A DNA stretch of 64,000 bases from Methylohalomonas lacus (GTDB lineage: Bacteria; Pseudomonadota; Gammaproteobacteria; Methylohalomonadales; Methylohalomonadaceae), in assembly GCF_024808875.1 (NCBI RefSeq), contig NZ_JANUCT010000002.1, forward strand, positions 149,660-213,659. The letters run 5' to 3'. The notes beneath the pieces are model-generated. The model was not told the origin of the DNA. It saw only the letters and a list, made by a program, of their open reading frames with translations, and made no database searches. The position numbers and the translations under genes were made by a program. Every line of letters begins with the position of its first letter. The stretch's first letter is position 1. Positions 34,239-42,016 of the stretch are shown here, piece by piece.

Positions 34239-34892
34239 ATGGAACCATTCAAAACATTCACCGGGCTCGTCGCCCCGATCGACCGTTCCAACGTCGATAC
34301 CGATGCGATCATCCCGAAGCAGTACCTGAAATCGATCTATCGTACCGGTTTCGGGCCGAACCTGTTCGACGACTGGCGCTACCTGGACCCGGGCGAGCCA
34401 GGCGACGATCACAGTAAACGGCGTCTGAACCCGGATTTCGTACTGAACCAGCCGCGCTATCAGGGCGCCGGGATCCTGTTGGCGCGCAAGAATTTCGGCT
34501 GCGGCTCGTCGCGTGAACACGCCGTCTGGGCGCTGACCGACTACGGTTTTCGCGCGGCCATCGCGCCGAGCTTTGCCGATATTTTCTACAGCAACAGCTT
34601 CAAGAACGGTTTCCTGCCCGTGCAGTTGCCGGAGCAGGTGGTCGATACGCTGTTTCAACAGGTTCACGCCAATGAAGGCTATCGTCTGACTGTTGATCTC
34701 GAGAACCAACAGGTGATCACACAAGCCGGCGACAGCCATGCCTTCGAGATCGATGCCGGCCTCAAGGACCGTCTGCTCAGGGGACTGGACGATATCGGCG
34801 TAACGTTGACCGAGGCGGCCGACGCCATACGCCGTTATGAAGCAAAGCGCACACAGCAGGCTCCCTGGTTGTTCCCCGATCGGCAGGCCTAG
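34239..34892 (+). CDS. leuD: 3-isopropylmalate dehydratase small subunit
   Basis: Small subunit (217 residues) that completes the LeuCD active site. [59 protein letters not shown] [21 protein letters not shown] and [16 protein letters not shown] blocks are all family-typical. The protein looks intact, but the upstream region has been replaced by a heptamer tract without a clear ribosome-binding site. How well it is translated is open. Confidence 0.97.
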   Translation: MEPFKTFTGLVAPIDRSNVDTDAIIPKQYLKSIYRTGFGPNLFDDWRYLDPGEPGDDHSKRRLNPDFVLNQPRYQGAGILLARKNFGCGSSREHAVWALTDYGFRAAIAPSFADIFYSNSFKNGFLPVQLPEQVVDTLFQQVHANEGYRLTVDLENQQVITQAGDSHAFEIDAGLKDRLLRGLDDIGVTLTEAADAIRRYEAKRTQQAPWLFPDRQA

Positions 34893-34939
34893 GCTGTCTT
34901 TATTATGAACCTGTAAGGCCCACACCTGTCTGATGAAAA

Positions 34940-35716
34940 ATGAGCTTATTGTTTGGAAAGACTTATTCAGATCATCCCGGTATGGGCAGGGCATTACTGG
35001 CATTGCTGCTTATGGGAGGCGCTGCGCCTGGCATGGCTGCAGAGACCGGATCCTCGCAGGTGATAGAGCGGTTTACTTTTACTGACTCACCGGATGCTGA
35101 TGCATCCGATACGCTTCGGGATCAAGGCTATGAATTCAAGCTCGACGCCGAGGGGCTCGACCTGCAATTTTCCGGCGACGGGCTGGTGCTGGAAACGGAC
35201 AGTCAACGCGCTGGCCTGATTGCCCGGGAAGTCAACATCGAGGATGTGGACCGGGTACGTATCACCTGGGGCGTCAATGAGTATCCCGAGGGCGCCGACT
35301 GGGCAGCGGGCGTCTATCGTGTTCCGATCGCCGTGATGATCTCATTCGGCGACAAGGAAATTGATAGCGGTTCGATGTTTGTGCCGGACGTTCCCTACTT
35401 CGTGGGACTGTTCCTGGGCGAAAAAGAACAGGAAGGTCACGCCTACAAGGCCAATTACTATCACGAGGGCGGACGCTATTTCTGTCAACCCTGTAATCCC
35501 GAGCCCGGCGAAACGATTACCACGGTCTTCAACTTCGACGAGGTACTTACAGAACAGTTTGATATCAGCACCTCTATGCCCGTGAGCAGTGTCGGCATTC
35601 AGATGAATACCAACGACACCCAGGGTAGTGCCAAGGCATTTATACAGGAAATTGAATTCCTGTCCGATGGTGAATCGAGCGACCGGATCGTGAAATCCGA
35701 CCAGGATGAGCGCTAA
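34940..35716 (+). CDS. Secreted protein of unknown function
   Basis: A 258-residue protein. The true start may be the in-frame ATG at 34982, because residues 15-34 (MGRALLALLLMGGAAPGMAA) form a signal peptide; neither ATG has a clear ribosome-binding site. The mature part is acidic and beta-rich, with VRITWGVNEYPEGADWAAGV, AVMISFGDKEI, PYFVGLFLGEKEQEGHAYKA and a Cys pair in YFCQPCNP. There is a weak resemblance to DUF3047-type secreted proteins around TWGVNEYPEGAD, not enough to assign. Its last codons overlap the methyltransferase gene by 11 bases, so the two are co-translated. Confidence 0.78.
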   Translation: MSLLFGKTYSDHPGMGRALLALLLMGGAAPGMAAETGSSQVIERFTFTDSPDADASDTLRDQGYEFKLDAEGLDLQFSGDGLVLETDSQRAGLIAREVNIEDVDRVRITWGVNEYPEGADWAAGVYRVPIAVMISFGDKEIDSGSMFVPDVPYFVGLFLGEKEQEGHAYKANYYHEGGRYFCQPCNPEPGETITTVFNFDEVLTEQFDISTSMPVSSVGIQMNTNDTQGSAKAFIQEIEFLSDGESSDRIVKSDQDER

Positions 35717-36419
35717 TAGCGGAGTTCAGTCTGCTGAAACAGCTACCCCGGCGCGCCACTGTCCGTTGTGTGCGGATCGGCAGTTAACGTTATTTGCCGA
35801 GGTCAAGCATAAAGCACAACAGCGCCTGTATTATCAGTGCAACGTCTGCTGGCTGATTCATCTCGACCCGTCACAGCGGCCGGATCCGACGGCGGAAAAA
35901 GCCCACTACGATACCCATGATAACGACCCGGCCGATCCGGGCTACCGCAAGTTTCTCTACCGGCTGGTCGAGCCGCTGGTGCCGAAGCTCAGGCCCGGGG
36001 CAACAGGCCTCGACTATGGTGCCGGGCCCGGGCCGACGCTGTCGGTCATGCTGGGCGAGCAGGGCTTCAGTGTCACGAATTACGATCCCATCTATGTCCC
36101 GGATACAGACGTTCTGGAACGTGACTATGACTTCATCACCTGCACCGAGACGGCCGAACACTTCTTCCGGCCAGGCCGGGAATTCGAACGACTGAACGCG
36201 TTGCTGCGCCCCGGTGGCTGGCTCGGTCTGATGACCATGCGCCGCGACCCGCAACGACCGTTCGCCAGCTGGCATTACATCCGCGATCCGACGCACGTCT
36301 GCTTTTACGAACAGGAGACACTGGAATGGATTGCTATGCGCTTTGGTTGGCGGCTGATAATCGTCAGCAAGAGTGTCGCATTGTTTCATAAACCCGGCGG
36401 AACACAAATCAGTGATTAA
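35706..36419 (+). CDS. SAM-dependent methyltransferase with zinc ribbon
   Basis: A 237-residue class I methyltransferase. The N-terminus has two CxxC pairs (Cys19/Cys22 and Cys45/Cys48) likely to bind zinc. Then come SAM motif GLDYGAGPGPTLSVML and TCTETAEHFFRPGREFERL, then LRPGGWLGLMTMRR and IRDPTHVCFYEQETLEWIA. This pattern is common in Methyltransf_23-type proteins; the substrate is unknown. It overlaps the preceding secreted-protein gene. An FAD oxidase gene follows about 100 bases later on the same strand. Confidence 0.88.
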   Translation: MSANSGVQSAETATPARHCPLCADRQLTLFAEVKHKAQQRLYYQCNVCWLIHLDPSQRPDPTAEKAHYDTHDNDPADPGYRKFLYRLVEPLVPKLRPGATGLDYGAGPGPTLSVMLGEQGFSVTNYDPIYVPDTDVLERDYDFITCTETAEHFFRPGREFERLNALLRPGGWLGLMTMRRDPQRPFASWHYIRDPTHVCFYEQETLEWIAMRFGWRLIIVSKSVALFHKPGGTQISD

Positions 36420-36524
36420 TCAGCTCGGGCTCTGGTTCGATTCGGCTTGTATTCAGCAAGCCGGGATCAGAAGATCAGGCCTGTTAAGTCTGAATACGCC
36501 CTGAAACAAAAGCAGATAACGGCA

Positions 36525-37772
36525 ATGCCAGCAGATGCCATAACCTGTGACTTCCTGGTGATCGGTGGCGGTGTCATAGGCCTGACCATCGCGCTTGAAC
36601 TCAAGCGTCGTCATCCCGCTGCAAAAATCGTGGTCCTGGAAAAGGAGCCGGCCAGTGGCTGCCATGCCAGCGGTCGCAATAGTGGCGTGCTACATGCCGG
36701 CTTTTACTATTCCAGCGACAGTCTGAAGGCGCGACTGACCCGGGACGGTAACCGCGAGTGGCGTGCCTATTGTGAGATAAAGGGTCTCAGGATCAATCAT
36801 TGCGGCAAACTGGTGGTTGCGCATGATGAGCATGATCGGGCAGGACTGCATGAGTTGATGCAGCGCGGCCAGGATAATAATGTCGAACTGGAACTTGTCA
36901 GCGCAAAACAGGCCAGTGACATTGAGCCGCGTGTAAAAACGCATGAGCAAGCGATCTGGTCACCAACCACGTCCTCGGTTGATCCGGCAGCCATTATGGA
37001 TTCGCTGGTCGACGATGTGCGCGATCAGGACATACAGTTGCGCCTGGATGAAGCGTTCATCAAGTACGATCCGGAAACAGGCAAACTAGGGTCTTCCCGA
37101 CAAACCTATTCCGCCGGATACATCGTCAATGCAGCCGGACTCCATGCCGATCGCGTGGCCGGCCATTTCGGTTTTTCCAGGGATCATCGAATCATTCCCT
37201 TCAAGGGGCTGTACCTGTCTCCCGGGGCAGGCAGTTACCGACCGGCAACCAATATCTATCCCGTGCCGGATCTCAGGCATCCGTTTCTGGGTGTGCATTT
37301 CACGGTCACCGTGGATGGGGAGACCAAGATAGGGCCTACCGCGGTGCCAGCGCTGTGGCGGGAAAATTACCAAGGGTTACAGAATTTCAGCTTGAATGAG
37401 TTTTTTGAAATATTCGCCCGGGAAGCCGAGCTGTTTGCCTTTAACCGCTTTGATTTCCGCGCCTTGGCGCTGCGGGAGCTCAGGAAAAACCGGCGCAAAT
37501 ACATGGTTGAATGTGCCGCCCGGATGCTGGATGGTGTGCCGGCGATGGGATTCGCGAAATGGGGCAATGCCGGTATCCGGGCGCAGCTGGTGAATACCCG
37601 GGACAAGGTGCTGGAAATGGACTTTAGGGTTGAAGGCGATGACCGTTCGTTACATGTTTTGAACGCGGTATCACCGGCCTTCACATGTGCTTTTTCCTTT
37701 GCGCGCTATCTGGCCGATCGGATGGAAACGCTTGCCAACAGCCAGCCGGCTCCGGCTGATACGATCCAGTAA
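36525..37772 (+). CDS. lhgO: L-2-hydroxyglutarate oxidase-like FAD oxidoreductase
   Basis: DAO-family flavoenzyme of 415 residues. It has FAD-binding FLVIGGGVIGLTIALELKRR, the LhgO signature HASGRNSGVLHAGFYYS, and IEPRVKTHEQAIWSPTTSSVDP, PFKGLYLSP, HPFLGVHFT and IGPTAVPALWREN. It would oxidise L-2-hydroxyglutarate to 2-oxoglutarate with electrons to the quinone pool. The frame is open to 36447; the ATG at 36525 starts just before the FAD motif, as in the family, though no good ribosome-binding site is visible. Confidence 0.9.
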   Translation: MPADAITCDFLVIGGGVIGLTIALELKRRHPAAKIVVLEKEPASGCHASGRNSGVLHAGFYYSSDSLKARLTRDGNREWRAYCEIKGLRINHCGKLVVAHDEHDRAGLHELMQRGQDNNVELELVSAKQASDIEPRVKTHEQAIWSPTTSSVDPAAIMDSLVDDVRDQDIQLRLDEAFIKYDPETGKLGSSRQTYSAGYIVNAAGLHADRVAGHFGFSRDHRIIPFKGLYLSPGAGSYRPATNIYPVPDLRHPFLGVHFTVTVDGETKIGPTAVPALWRENYQGLQNFSLNEFFEIFAREAELFAFNRFDFRALALRELRKNRRKYMVECAARMLDGVPAMGFAKWGNAGIRAQLVNTRDKVLEMDFRVEGDDRSLHVLNAVSPAFTCAFSFARYLADRMETLANSQPAPADTIQ

Positions 37773-37934
37773 GCTATTATCTGGCATCTGATCTGACTGT
37801 CAGTCTGCAAGTACCTCGTTTTATATATATGGGCAGTTGCGATTGACCAGTAGGATGCATGTTGTTCCCGTCTGTGCGGCACCTATTAATACGGACTGGA
37901 TCCATACCAATACAACTCGGGGGATAACAGGAAC

Positions 37935-38807
37935 ATGCTGAGTTCCGTATTATTTGGCTCGACAACGGCGCTGGGTTGGGGCTGCGCTGACTTTATTGCC
38001 CGCTTTACCGGTCGGGCTATAGGCCATCACAGTGCGTTGATGGGGATGCTTGGCATCAGTGCCGTCGTGCTGACCCTGGTCGTGTGGTTTGCCGATATTG
38101 AACTGGTGACCGACGTCTCGGCCTGGTGGCAGATAGTCCTGAGCGGTGTCGGCATCATGCTGGCGACGCTGTTTCTGTACTGGGGTCTGGAACGCGGTCC
38201 CGTCACGGTCGTGGCGCCTATTGTCGGTGCCTATCCCGCCTTCAATCTGCTCTTTGCAGTCGTGACGGGCGTCAGACCCTCCCTGTGGCAATGGGTCGCG
38301 ATGGGCCTGGTGATGCTCGGCGTAATCGTGGTGGCCGCTTGTGCCGAGATCGAAGTGGCGGAGGAAGACGAAGAGCATGATCGTTCCGAGATCACCAAAA
38401 CGATCATCATCGCGATCATCTCATCCATCGGCTTTGCCTTGACCGTTGCGGCCGCGCAGCAGGCCATGGAAACCTATGGCGAATTGCAGACCATATGGCT
38501 CGCCCGTTGGGTTGGTTTTGTTGCAATTGCGTGCCTGTTCGTGATTCGTGGCGAGGCCCCAACCATGCCGATTCGCTGGTGGCCGGTACTGACCGTCCAG
38601 GGTGTACTGGATGCTACGGCCTATGTGTCACTGCTTTATGGCAGTATGGGCATCGGTGCGCAGATGACCGTCGTGATTGGTTCCAGCTTCAGTGCCGTTA
38701 CGGTCGTTCTGGCAAAGATATTTCTGCATGAACCCATGAGCTGGCGACAATGGCTGGGTATCGGATTTATTCTTTCAGGCGTTATATTGATTTCCACCTA
38801 TAAATAG
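37935..38807 (+). CDS. EamA-family (DMT) transporter
   Basis: A 290-residue inner-membrane protein with ten predicted helices in two EamA repeats (about 3-133 and 155-290), e.g. VAPIVGAYPAFNLLFAVVTG and MTVVIGSSFSAVTVVLAKIFLHEPMSWRQWLGIGFILSG. A charged cytoplasmic linker (AEEDEEHDRSEITK) joins the halves. Members export or import metabolites such as amino acids; the substrate is unknown. It is the last gene of the plus-strand run before tRNA-Val. Confidence 0.88.
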   Translation: MLSSVLFGSTTALGWGCADFIARFTGRAIGHHSALMGMLGISAVVLTLVVWFADIELVTDVSAWWQIVLSGVGIMLATLFLYWGLERGPVTVVAPIVGAYPAFNLLFAVVTGVRPSLWQWVAMGLVMLGVIVVAACAEIEVAEEDEEHDRSEITKTIIIAIISSIGFALTVAAAQQAMETYGELQTIWLARWVGFVAIACLFVIRGEAPTMPIRWWPVLTVQGVLDATAYVSLLYGSMGIGAQMTVVIGSSFSAVTVVLAKIFLHEPMSWRQWLGIGFILSGVILISTYK

Positions 38808-38901
38808 ATGCTGGACACGCCTGCCTGCCCGTTCATCAGGTTCCGGCTGAAAGCAACGCCCGCCATAGCGGCCGGGAAGGGTAGTGGGATCGAGGGATAA
38901 A

Positions 38902-38976
38902 TGGTGGGCGATGCTGGTTTCGAACCAGCGACCTCTGCCGTGTGAAGGCAGCGCTCTCCCGCTGAGCTAATCGCCC
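38902..38976 (-). tRNA. tRNA-Val (anticodon CAC), CCA encoded
   Basis: Minus-strand cloverleaf: acceptor GGGCGAT/ATCGCCC, D-arm GCTCAGCGGGAGAGC, anticodon stem CTGCC/GGCAG with loop TTCACAC (anticodon CAC, reads GUG), T-arm GCTGGTTCGAAACCAGC, discriminator A and an encoded CCA. 75 bases including CCA. Confidence 0.96.
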
Positions 38977-39052
38977 GCTACTGACCAATATCAGATTTTG
39001 CACCTATCCTGAGTGATAGGGCGGTAAATTGTATGCAGACTGCGTGTCTCGG

Positions 39053-39445
39053 TCAATCCAGGGACGCAGAATTGGTACGCAGCCAGGCTGCCAGTACCGT
39101 TTCACTCATATTGCCGGCAGCGACGGCAACCATGCTTTCCACTTCTTCGGTTTCAGCAGGTTCCAAGGCCTTGCCATTGAGAAACAGGAAAGCACGGCTC
39201 CCAAGCAGGGCTGTTCGCTTGTTGCCATCGTTAAACGGGTGGTTTTTTATGATGCCGTGGCAAAGTGAAGCCGCCAGGTCGAAAAGGTCCGCGCCCTTAT
39301 TGTAGTGAAATGTATTAATGGGCCGGTTGAGGGCGCTCTCCAGAAGTGCGTTATCGCGTATGCCGCTGAGACCGCCAAAATGCCAGATGGCCTCGGCATG
39401 AATGGCCAGAGCCATTTGCCGGGTCAGCCATTTGGGTTCTGTCAT
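39053..39445 (-). CDS. doc: Doc-type Fic-domain toxin
   Basis: A 130-residue death-on-curing toxin. The Fic motif HPFNDGNKR (residues 69-77) is intact, with the catalytic His69, and GGLSGIRDNALLESALNRP and ASLCHGIIKN match the Doc subgroup, which phosphorylates EF-Tu and blocks translation. Its ATG overlaps the antitoxin stop by four bases, the classic order antitoxin then toxin. Its partner is an AbrB-type antitoxin and not Phd; such swaps are known among Doc pairs. Confidence 0.93.
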   Translation of the reverse strand: MTEPKWLTRQMALAIHAEAIWHFGGLSGIRDNALLESALNRPINTFHYNKGADLFDLAASLCHGIIKNHPFNDGNKRTALLGSRAFLFLNGKALEPAETEEVESMVAVAAGNMSETVLAAWLRTNSASLD

Positions 39446-39678
39446 CTTTTTGACAGTTCATGCAGGGCATTCCGGTGCCGGCGCATGTAGTCGCGATTCG
39501 AGTCCATGACAGCGGCGAAATCGGGATCGTAGGGTGTCAGTTGTACCCCTTCGGGAGTCTGAATCGCGTACAATTCGTCACCTTCTGCAACGCCTAATGA
39601 GTCGAGTAGCTCCCGGTTCAATATGAGACCGTAGGAATTACCGATTTTGCGTATCTTAAGGGCAGCATGGTTGCTCAT
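39442..39678 (-). CDS. AbrB/MazE-type antitoxin of the Doc pair
   Basis: A 78-residue protein with an N-terminal SpoVT/AbrB swapped-hairpin DNA-binding domain (LKIRKIGNSYGLILNRELLDSLGVAEGDELYAI). Its C-terminal part (DFAAVMDSNRDYMRRHRNALHELSKR) is likely to wrap the toxin. It would neutralise Doc and repress its own promoter; a near-perfect 24-base palindrome 31 bases upstream of the ATG is the probable operator. GGAGACAACC precedes the start. Confidence 0.92.
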   Translation of the reverse strand: MSNHAALKIRKIGNSYGLILNRELLDSLGVAEGDELYAIQTPEGVQLTPYDPDFAAVMDSNRDYMRRHRNALHELSKR

Positions 39679-39708
39679 GGTTGTCTCCTAGCGTTTCAAC
39701 CAATTGTA

Positions 39709-39732
39709 GTACATATGTTATAACATATATAC
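39709..39732. promoter_or_regulatory. Palindromic operator of the toxin-antitoxin operon
   Basis: The perfect core ATATGTTATAACATAT (39713-39728) lies within a 24-base palindrome with one mismatched pair. It sits 31 bases upstream of the antitoxin start and 57 bases upstream of the divergent gltX start. AbrB/MazE-type antitoxins bind such sites. Confidence 0.75.
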
Positions 39733-39788
39733 AAATGCCGGAAATTCAGTAGAAAAATCGTTAATATATTGAAATTAAAGAGATAATC

Positions 39789-41186
39789 ATGACCGTCCGA
39801 ACCCGTTTTGCCCCCAGCCCGACCGGTTACCTGCACATCGGCGGCGTCCGCACCGCGCTGTTTTCCTGGCTGCAGGCGCGCAAGCTGAATGGCCGTTTCG
39901 TACTGCGTATCGAGGACACCGACCGTGAGCGCTCGACCCAGGAAGCCGTCGACGCGATCCTCGAGGGCTTGGACTGGCTTGGCCTGGATTACGACGAAGG
40001 ACCTTACTACCAGACGCAGAACAGCGATCGCTACCAGGAAGTCATCGATCAGTTGCTGGCCGCGGGCCAGGCCTATCGCTGCTACTGCAGCCGCGAGGAA
40101 CTCGAGGCCATGCGCGAGCAGGCGATGGCCCGCGGTGAAAAGCCGAAATATGACGGTCGCTGCCGGGATCGCGAAGATACCCCGCCCGGTGTGCATCCGG
40201 TGATTCGTTTCCGCAGCCCCGAGGCTGGCCAGACCGTGGTCGACGACCGCATCCAGGGGCGCGTGGTCTACGACAACAGCGAACTCGACGACCTGATCAT
40301 CGCCCGCTCCGACAATACGCCGACCTACAACCTGACCGTCGTCGTCGACGATCTGGACATGAAAATCACTGACGTCATCCGCGGTGACGATCATCTCAAC
40401 AATACGCCCCGGCAGATGAACATCATGACGGCGCTCGGCCACGAACCGCCGCGCTACGCCCACGTGCCGCTGATCCTGGGGCCGGACGGCAAGCGCCTGT
40501 CGAAGCGCCACGGCGCGACCAACGTGCTGCAGTACCGCGACGCGGGTTATTTGCCGCAGGCGCTGCTGAATTACCTGGTGCGGCTCGGCTGGGCGCACGG
40601 CGACCAGGAAGTGTTCGCCCTCGACGAAATGATCCACAAGTTCGATATCAGCGACGTCAATAAATCGGCGGCGCGCTTCGATACCGAAAAGCTCAACTGG
40701 CTCAACCAGCACTATCTGAAAAACACCGCGCCGGCGGAACTGGTGCGTCCCCTGGAGGCGCAGCTGCGCGCCCTCGGCGTCGATCCCGGCAATGGCCCGG
40801 ATCTGGGGCGCCTTGCGGAAGTCCAGCGCGAACGCTGTGAAACCCTGAAGGCCATGGCCGCGGCCAGCCGCGTATTTTTCGAGGAGTTCGAGGACTACGA
40901 CGCCAAGGCAGTCGACAAACACATGGGGGCCGATGCCCGGCCGGTGCTCGAATACCTGCACGGGCAGCTGGCGCAGCTGTCCGACTGGCGCCAGGAAACG
41001 TTGCACGGGGTGATCAAAGCCAGCGCCGAGGCGCTGGAACTGAAGATGGGCAAAGTGGCCCAACCGCTGCGGGTCGCGCTCTGCGGTACCGCCGTGTCGC
41101 CATCGATCGACGCGACCCTGGAATTGCTGGGGCAAAACCGGACCCTGGACAGAATCACCCGGGCGATCAATCACATCCGTGAATAA
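39789..41186 (+). CDS. gltX: Glutamyl-tRNA synthetase
   Basis: Class I aminoacyl-tRNA synthetase (465 residues) charging tRNA-Glu. It has the HIGH region in FAPSPTGYLHIGGVRTALFSWL, RIEDTDRERS, ADDLD-like VVVDDLDMKITDVIRGDDHL and the KMSKS region KRLSKRHGA. The length is typical. It has AGAG before the ATG and lies 57 bases from the toxin-antitoxin operator on the divergent side. tRNA-Ala and its substrate tRNA-Glu are encoded directly downstream. Confidence 0.98.
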   Translation: MTVRTRFAPSPTGYLHIGGVRTALFSWLQARKLNGRFVLRIEDTDRERSTQEAVDAILEGLDWLGLDYDEGPYYQTQNSDRYQEVIDQLLAAGQAYRCYCSREELEAMREQAMARGEKPKYDGRCRDREDTPPGVHPVIRFRSPEAGQTVVDDRIQGRVVYDNSELDDLIIARSDNTPTYNLTVVVDDLDMKITDVIRGDDHLNNTPRQMNIMTALGHEPPRYAHVPLILGPDGKRLSKRHGATNVLQYRDAGYLPQALLNYLVRLGWAHGDQEVFALDEMIHKFDISDVNKSAARFDTEKLNWLNQHYLKNTAPAELVRPLEAQLRALGVDPGNGPDLGRLAEVQRERCETLKAMAAASRVFFEEFEDYDAKAVDKHMGADARPVLEYLHGQLAQLSDWRQETLHGVIKASAEALELKMGKVAQPLRVALCGTAVSPSIDATLELLGQNRTLDRITRAINHIRE

Positions 41187-41203
41187 CAAGCGCGCTGTTC
41201 AAC

Positions 41204-41232
41204 TTGACAGGGGCGCGTCTGTCGCGTAAATT
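41204..41232 (+). promoter_or_regulatory. Near-consensus sigma-70 promoter for the tRNA genes
   Basis: TTGACA (41204-41209), a 17-base spacer and TAAATT (41227-41232) lie 60 bases before tRNA-Ala. A GC-rich CTCGCGTC follows the -10, as is usual for stringently controlled stable-RNA promoters. Confidence 0.8.
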
Positions 41233-41291
41233 CTCGCGTCTTTCAGGGTTGAGATACAGCCGTATCCACAGCCCGCAAAACAACGATTTTC

Positions 41292-41367
41292 GGGGCCATA
41301 GCTCAGCTGGGAGAGCGCCTGCATGGCATGCAGGAGGTCGGCGGTTCGATCCCGCCTGGCTCCACCA
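41292..41367 (+). tRNA. tRNA-Ala (anticodon GGC), CCA encoded
   Basis: Acceptor GGGGCCA/TGGCTCC (one G-T pair), D-arm GCTCAGCTGGGAGAGC, anticodon stem CCTGC/GCAGG with loop ATGGCAT (anticodon GGC), T-arm GGCGGTTCGATCCCGCC, discriminator A then CCA. Confidence 0.97.
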
Positions 41368-41371
41368 AATT

Positions 41372-41476
41372 TACAAGTGACTGGTGAACAGTGACTTGTG
41401 AATAGTGGTACATGGCAGAATACAAGCGCACCAGCAGCATCCCGCCATTCACCCGACACTATTCACGAATCGACCA
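41372..41476. repeat. Inverted heptamer element between tRNA-Ala and tRNA-Glu
   Basis: Units AGTGACT, GGTGAAC, AGTGACT, TGTGAAT, AGTGGTA (41376-41410) face ATTCACC, CGACACT, ATTCACG, AATCGAC (41447-41474). GTGAATAGTG (41398-41407) is exactly complementary to 41457-41466. The element fills nearly the whole spacer between the two tRNA genes. Confidence 0.7.
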
Positions 41477-41479
41477 TTA

Positions 41480-41555
41480 GTCCCCATCGTCTAGAGGCCT
41501 AGGACACCGCCCTTTCACGGCGGCAACAGGGGTTCGAATCCCCTTGGGGACGCCA
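41480..41555 (+). tRNA. tRNA-Glu (anticodon TTC), CCA encoded
   Basis: Acceptor GTCCCCA/TGGGGAC, D-arm GTCTAGAGGCCTAGGAC, anticodon stem CCGCC/GGCGG with loop CTTTCAC (anticodon TTC), T-arm AGGGGTTCGAATCCCCT, discriminator G then CCA. 76 bases. Confidence 0.97.
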
Positions 41556-41566
41556 TCTTCATTCCT

Positions 41567-41645
41567 TCATTGCGACCCCGGCCTTGAGCCGGGGAAAGCA
41601 ATCCAGCAAGATTGCCGCGGTCGCCTGACGGCTCCCTCGCAATGA
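41567..41645. repeat. MITE-like element with TCATTGCGA ends
   Basis: A 79-base stretch bounded by TCATTGCGA (41567-41575) and its exact complement TCGCAATGA (41637-41645). Inside are a CCCCGGC/GCCGGGG hairpin and a GCAATCC/GATTGC pair. Elements with the same CATTGCGA ends and GCAATCC core are widely scattered in bacterial genomes. It lies just after tRNA-Glu and before the kaiB stop and may serve as a terminator for both. Confidence 0.7.
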
Positions 41646-41671
41646 CGACATGATTGTTTCCATCTACGCGG

Positions 41672-42016
41672 CTATGGTTGTGTGCAGTGGTCTGGCTGTT
41701 CCACCTGATCGGCATTGATGATGTTGCGCAGAAACTCCTTCAGCTTGTCCAGGTCGGAGAAGTCACCGTAAAGGACGTTGCTCTGGCCGGAGTCACTAGT
41801 ATTGACCAATGCCGGGGTGGCGAAAACGCCATGTTCCAATACCTTGTCCGGGTTTCGGATCAAATCGATCTCTTCGGCCTTGATATCCTCGACATCCAGG
41901 CATTTCAGTGCCTGCTTAAGGTTGGAGCGGGCGCGCATGGAACGCGGCGAATCACCAGTGGTGAACAGGACCAGTTGGGATCGTAGGCCGTTATCCGTCT
42001 GTGACTGTGTGTTCAC
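41672..42016 (-). CDS. kaiB: KaiB-family protein
   Basis: A 114-residue thioredoxin-like protein of the KaiB family: LVLFTTGDSPRSMRARSNLKQAL aligns with the KaiB N-terminal strand-helix. IDLIRNPDKVLEHGVFATPALV contains the conserved ATPxL region, and LYGDFSDLDKLKEFL matches the C-terminal GDLSD block. In cyanobacteria KaiB binds KaiC to reset the clock; in heterotrophs without KaiA its role is less clear, often stress-related. The start overlaps the kaiC stop (ATGA), so the two are co-translated. It is the last gene of a four-gene minus-strand operon. Confidence 0.9.
   Translation of the reverse strand: MNTQSQTDNGLRSQLVLFTTGDSPRSMRARSNLKQALKCLDVEDIKAEEIDLIRNPDKVLEHGVFATPALVNTSDSGQSNVLYGDFSDLDKLKEFLRNIINADQVEQPDHCTQP

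Noticed and set aside
38902..39678. Genomic island integrated at tRNA-Val carrying the toxin-antitoxin pair
   Set aside because: The pair lies on the 5' side of the tRNA, and there is no integrase or duplicated tRNA 3' end.
39696..41189. 497-residue minus-strand open frame over gltX
   Set aside because: Exact antisense of gltX with no family motif; high GC leaves the opposite frame open by chance.
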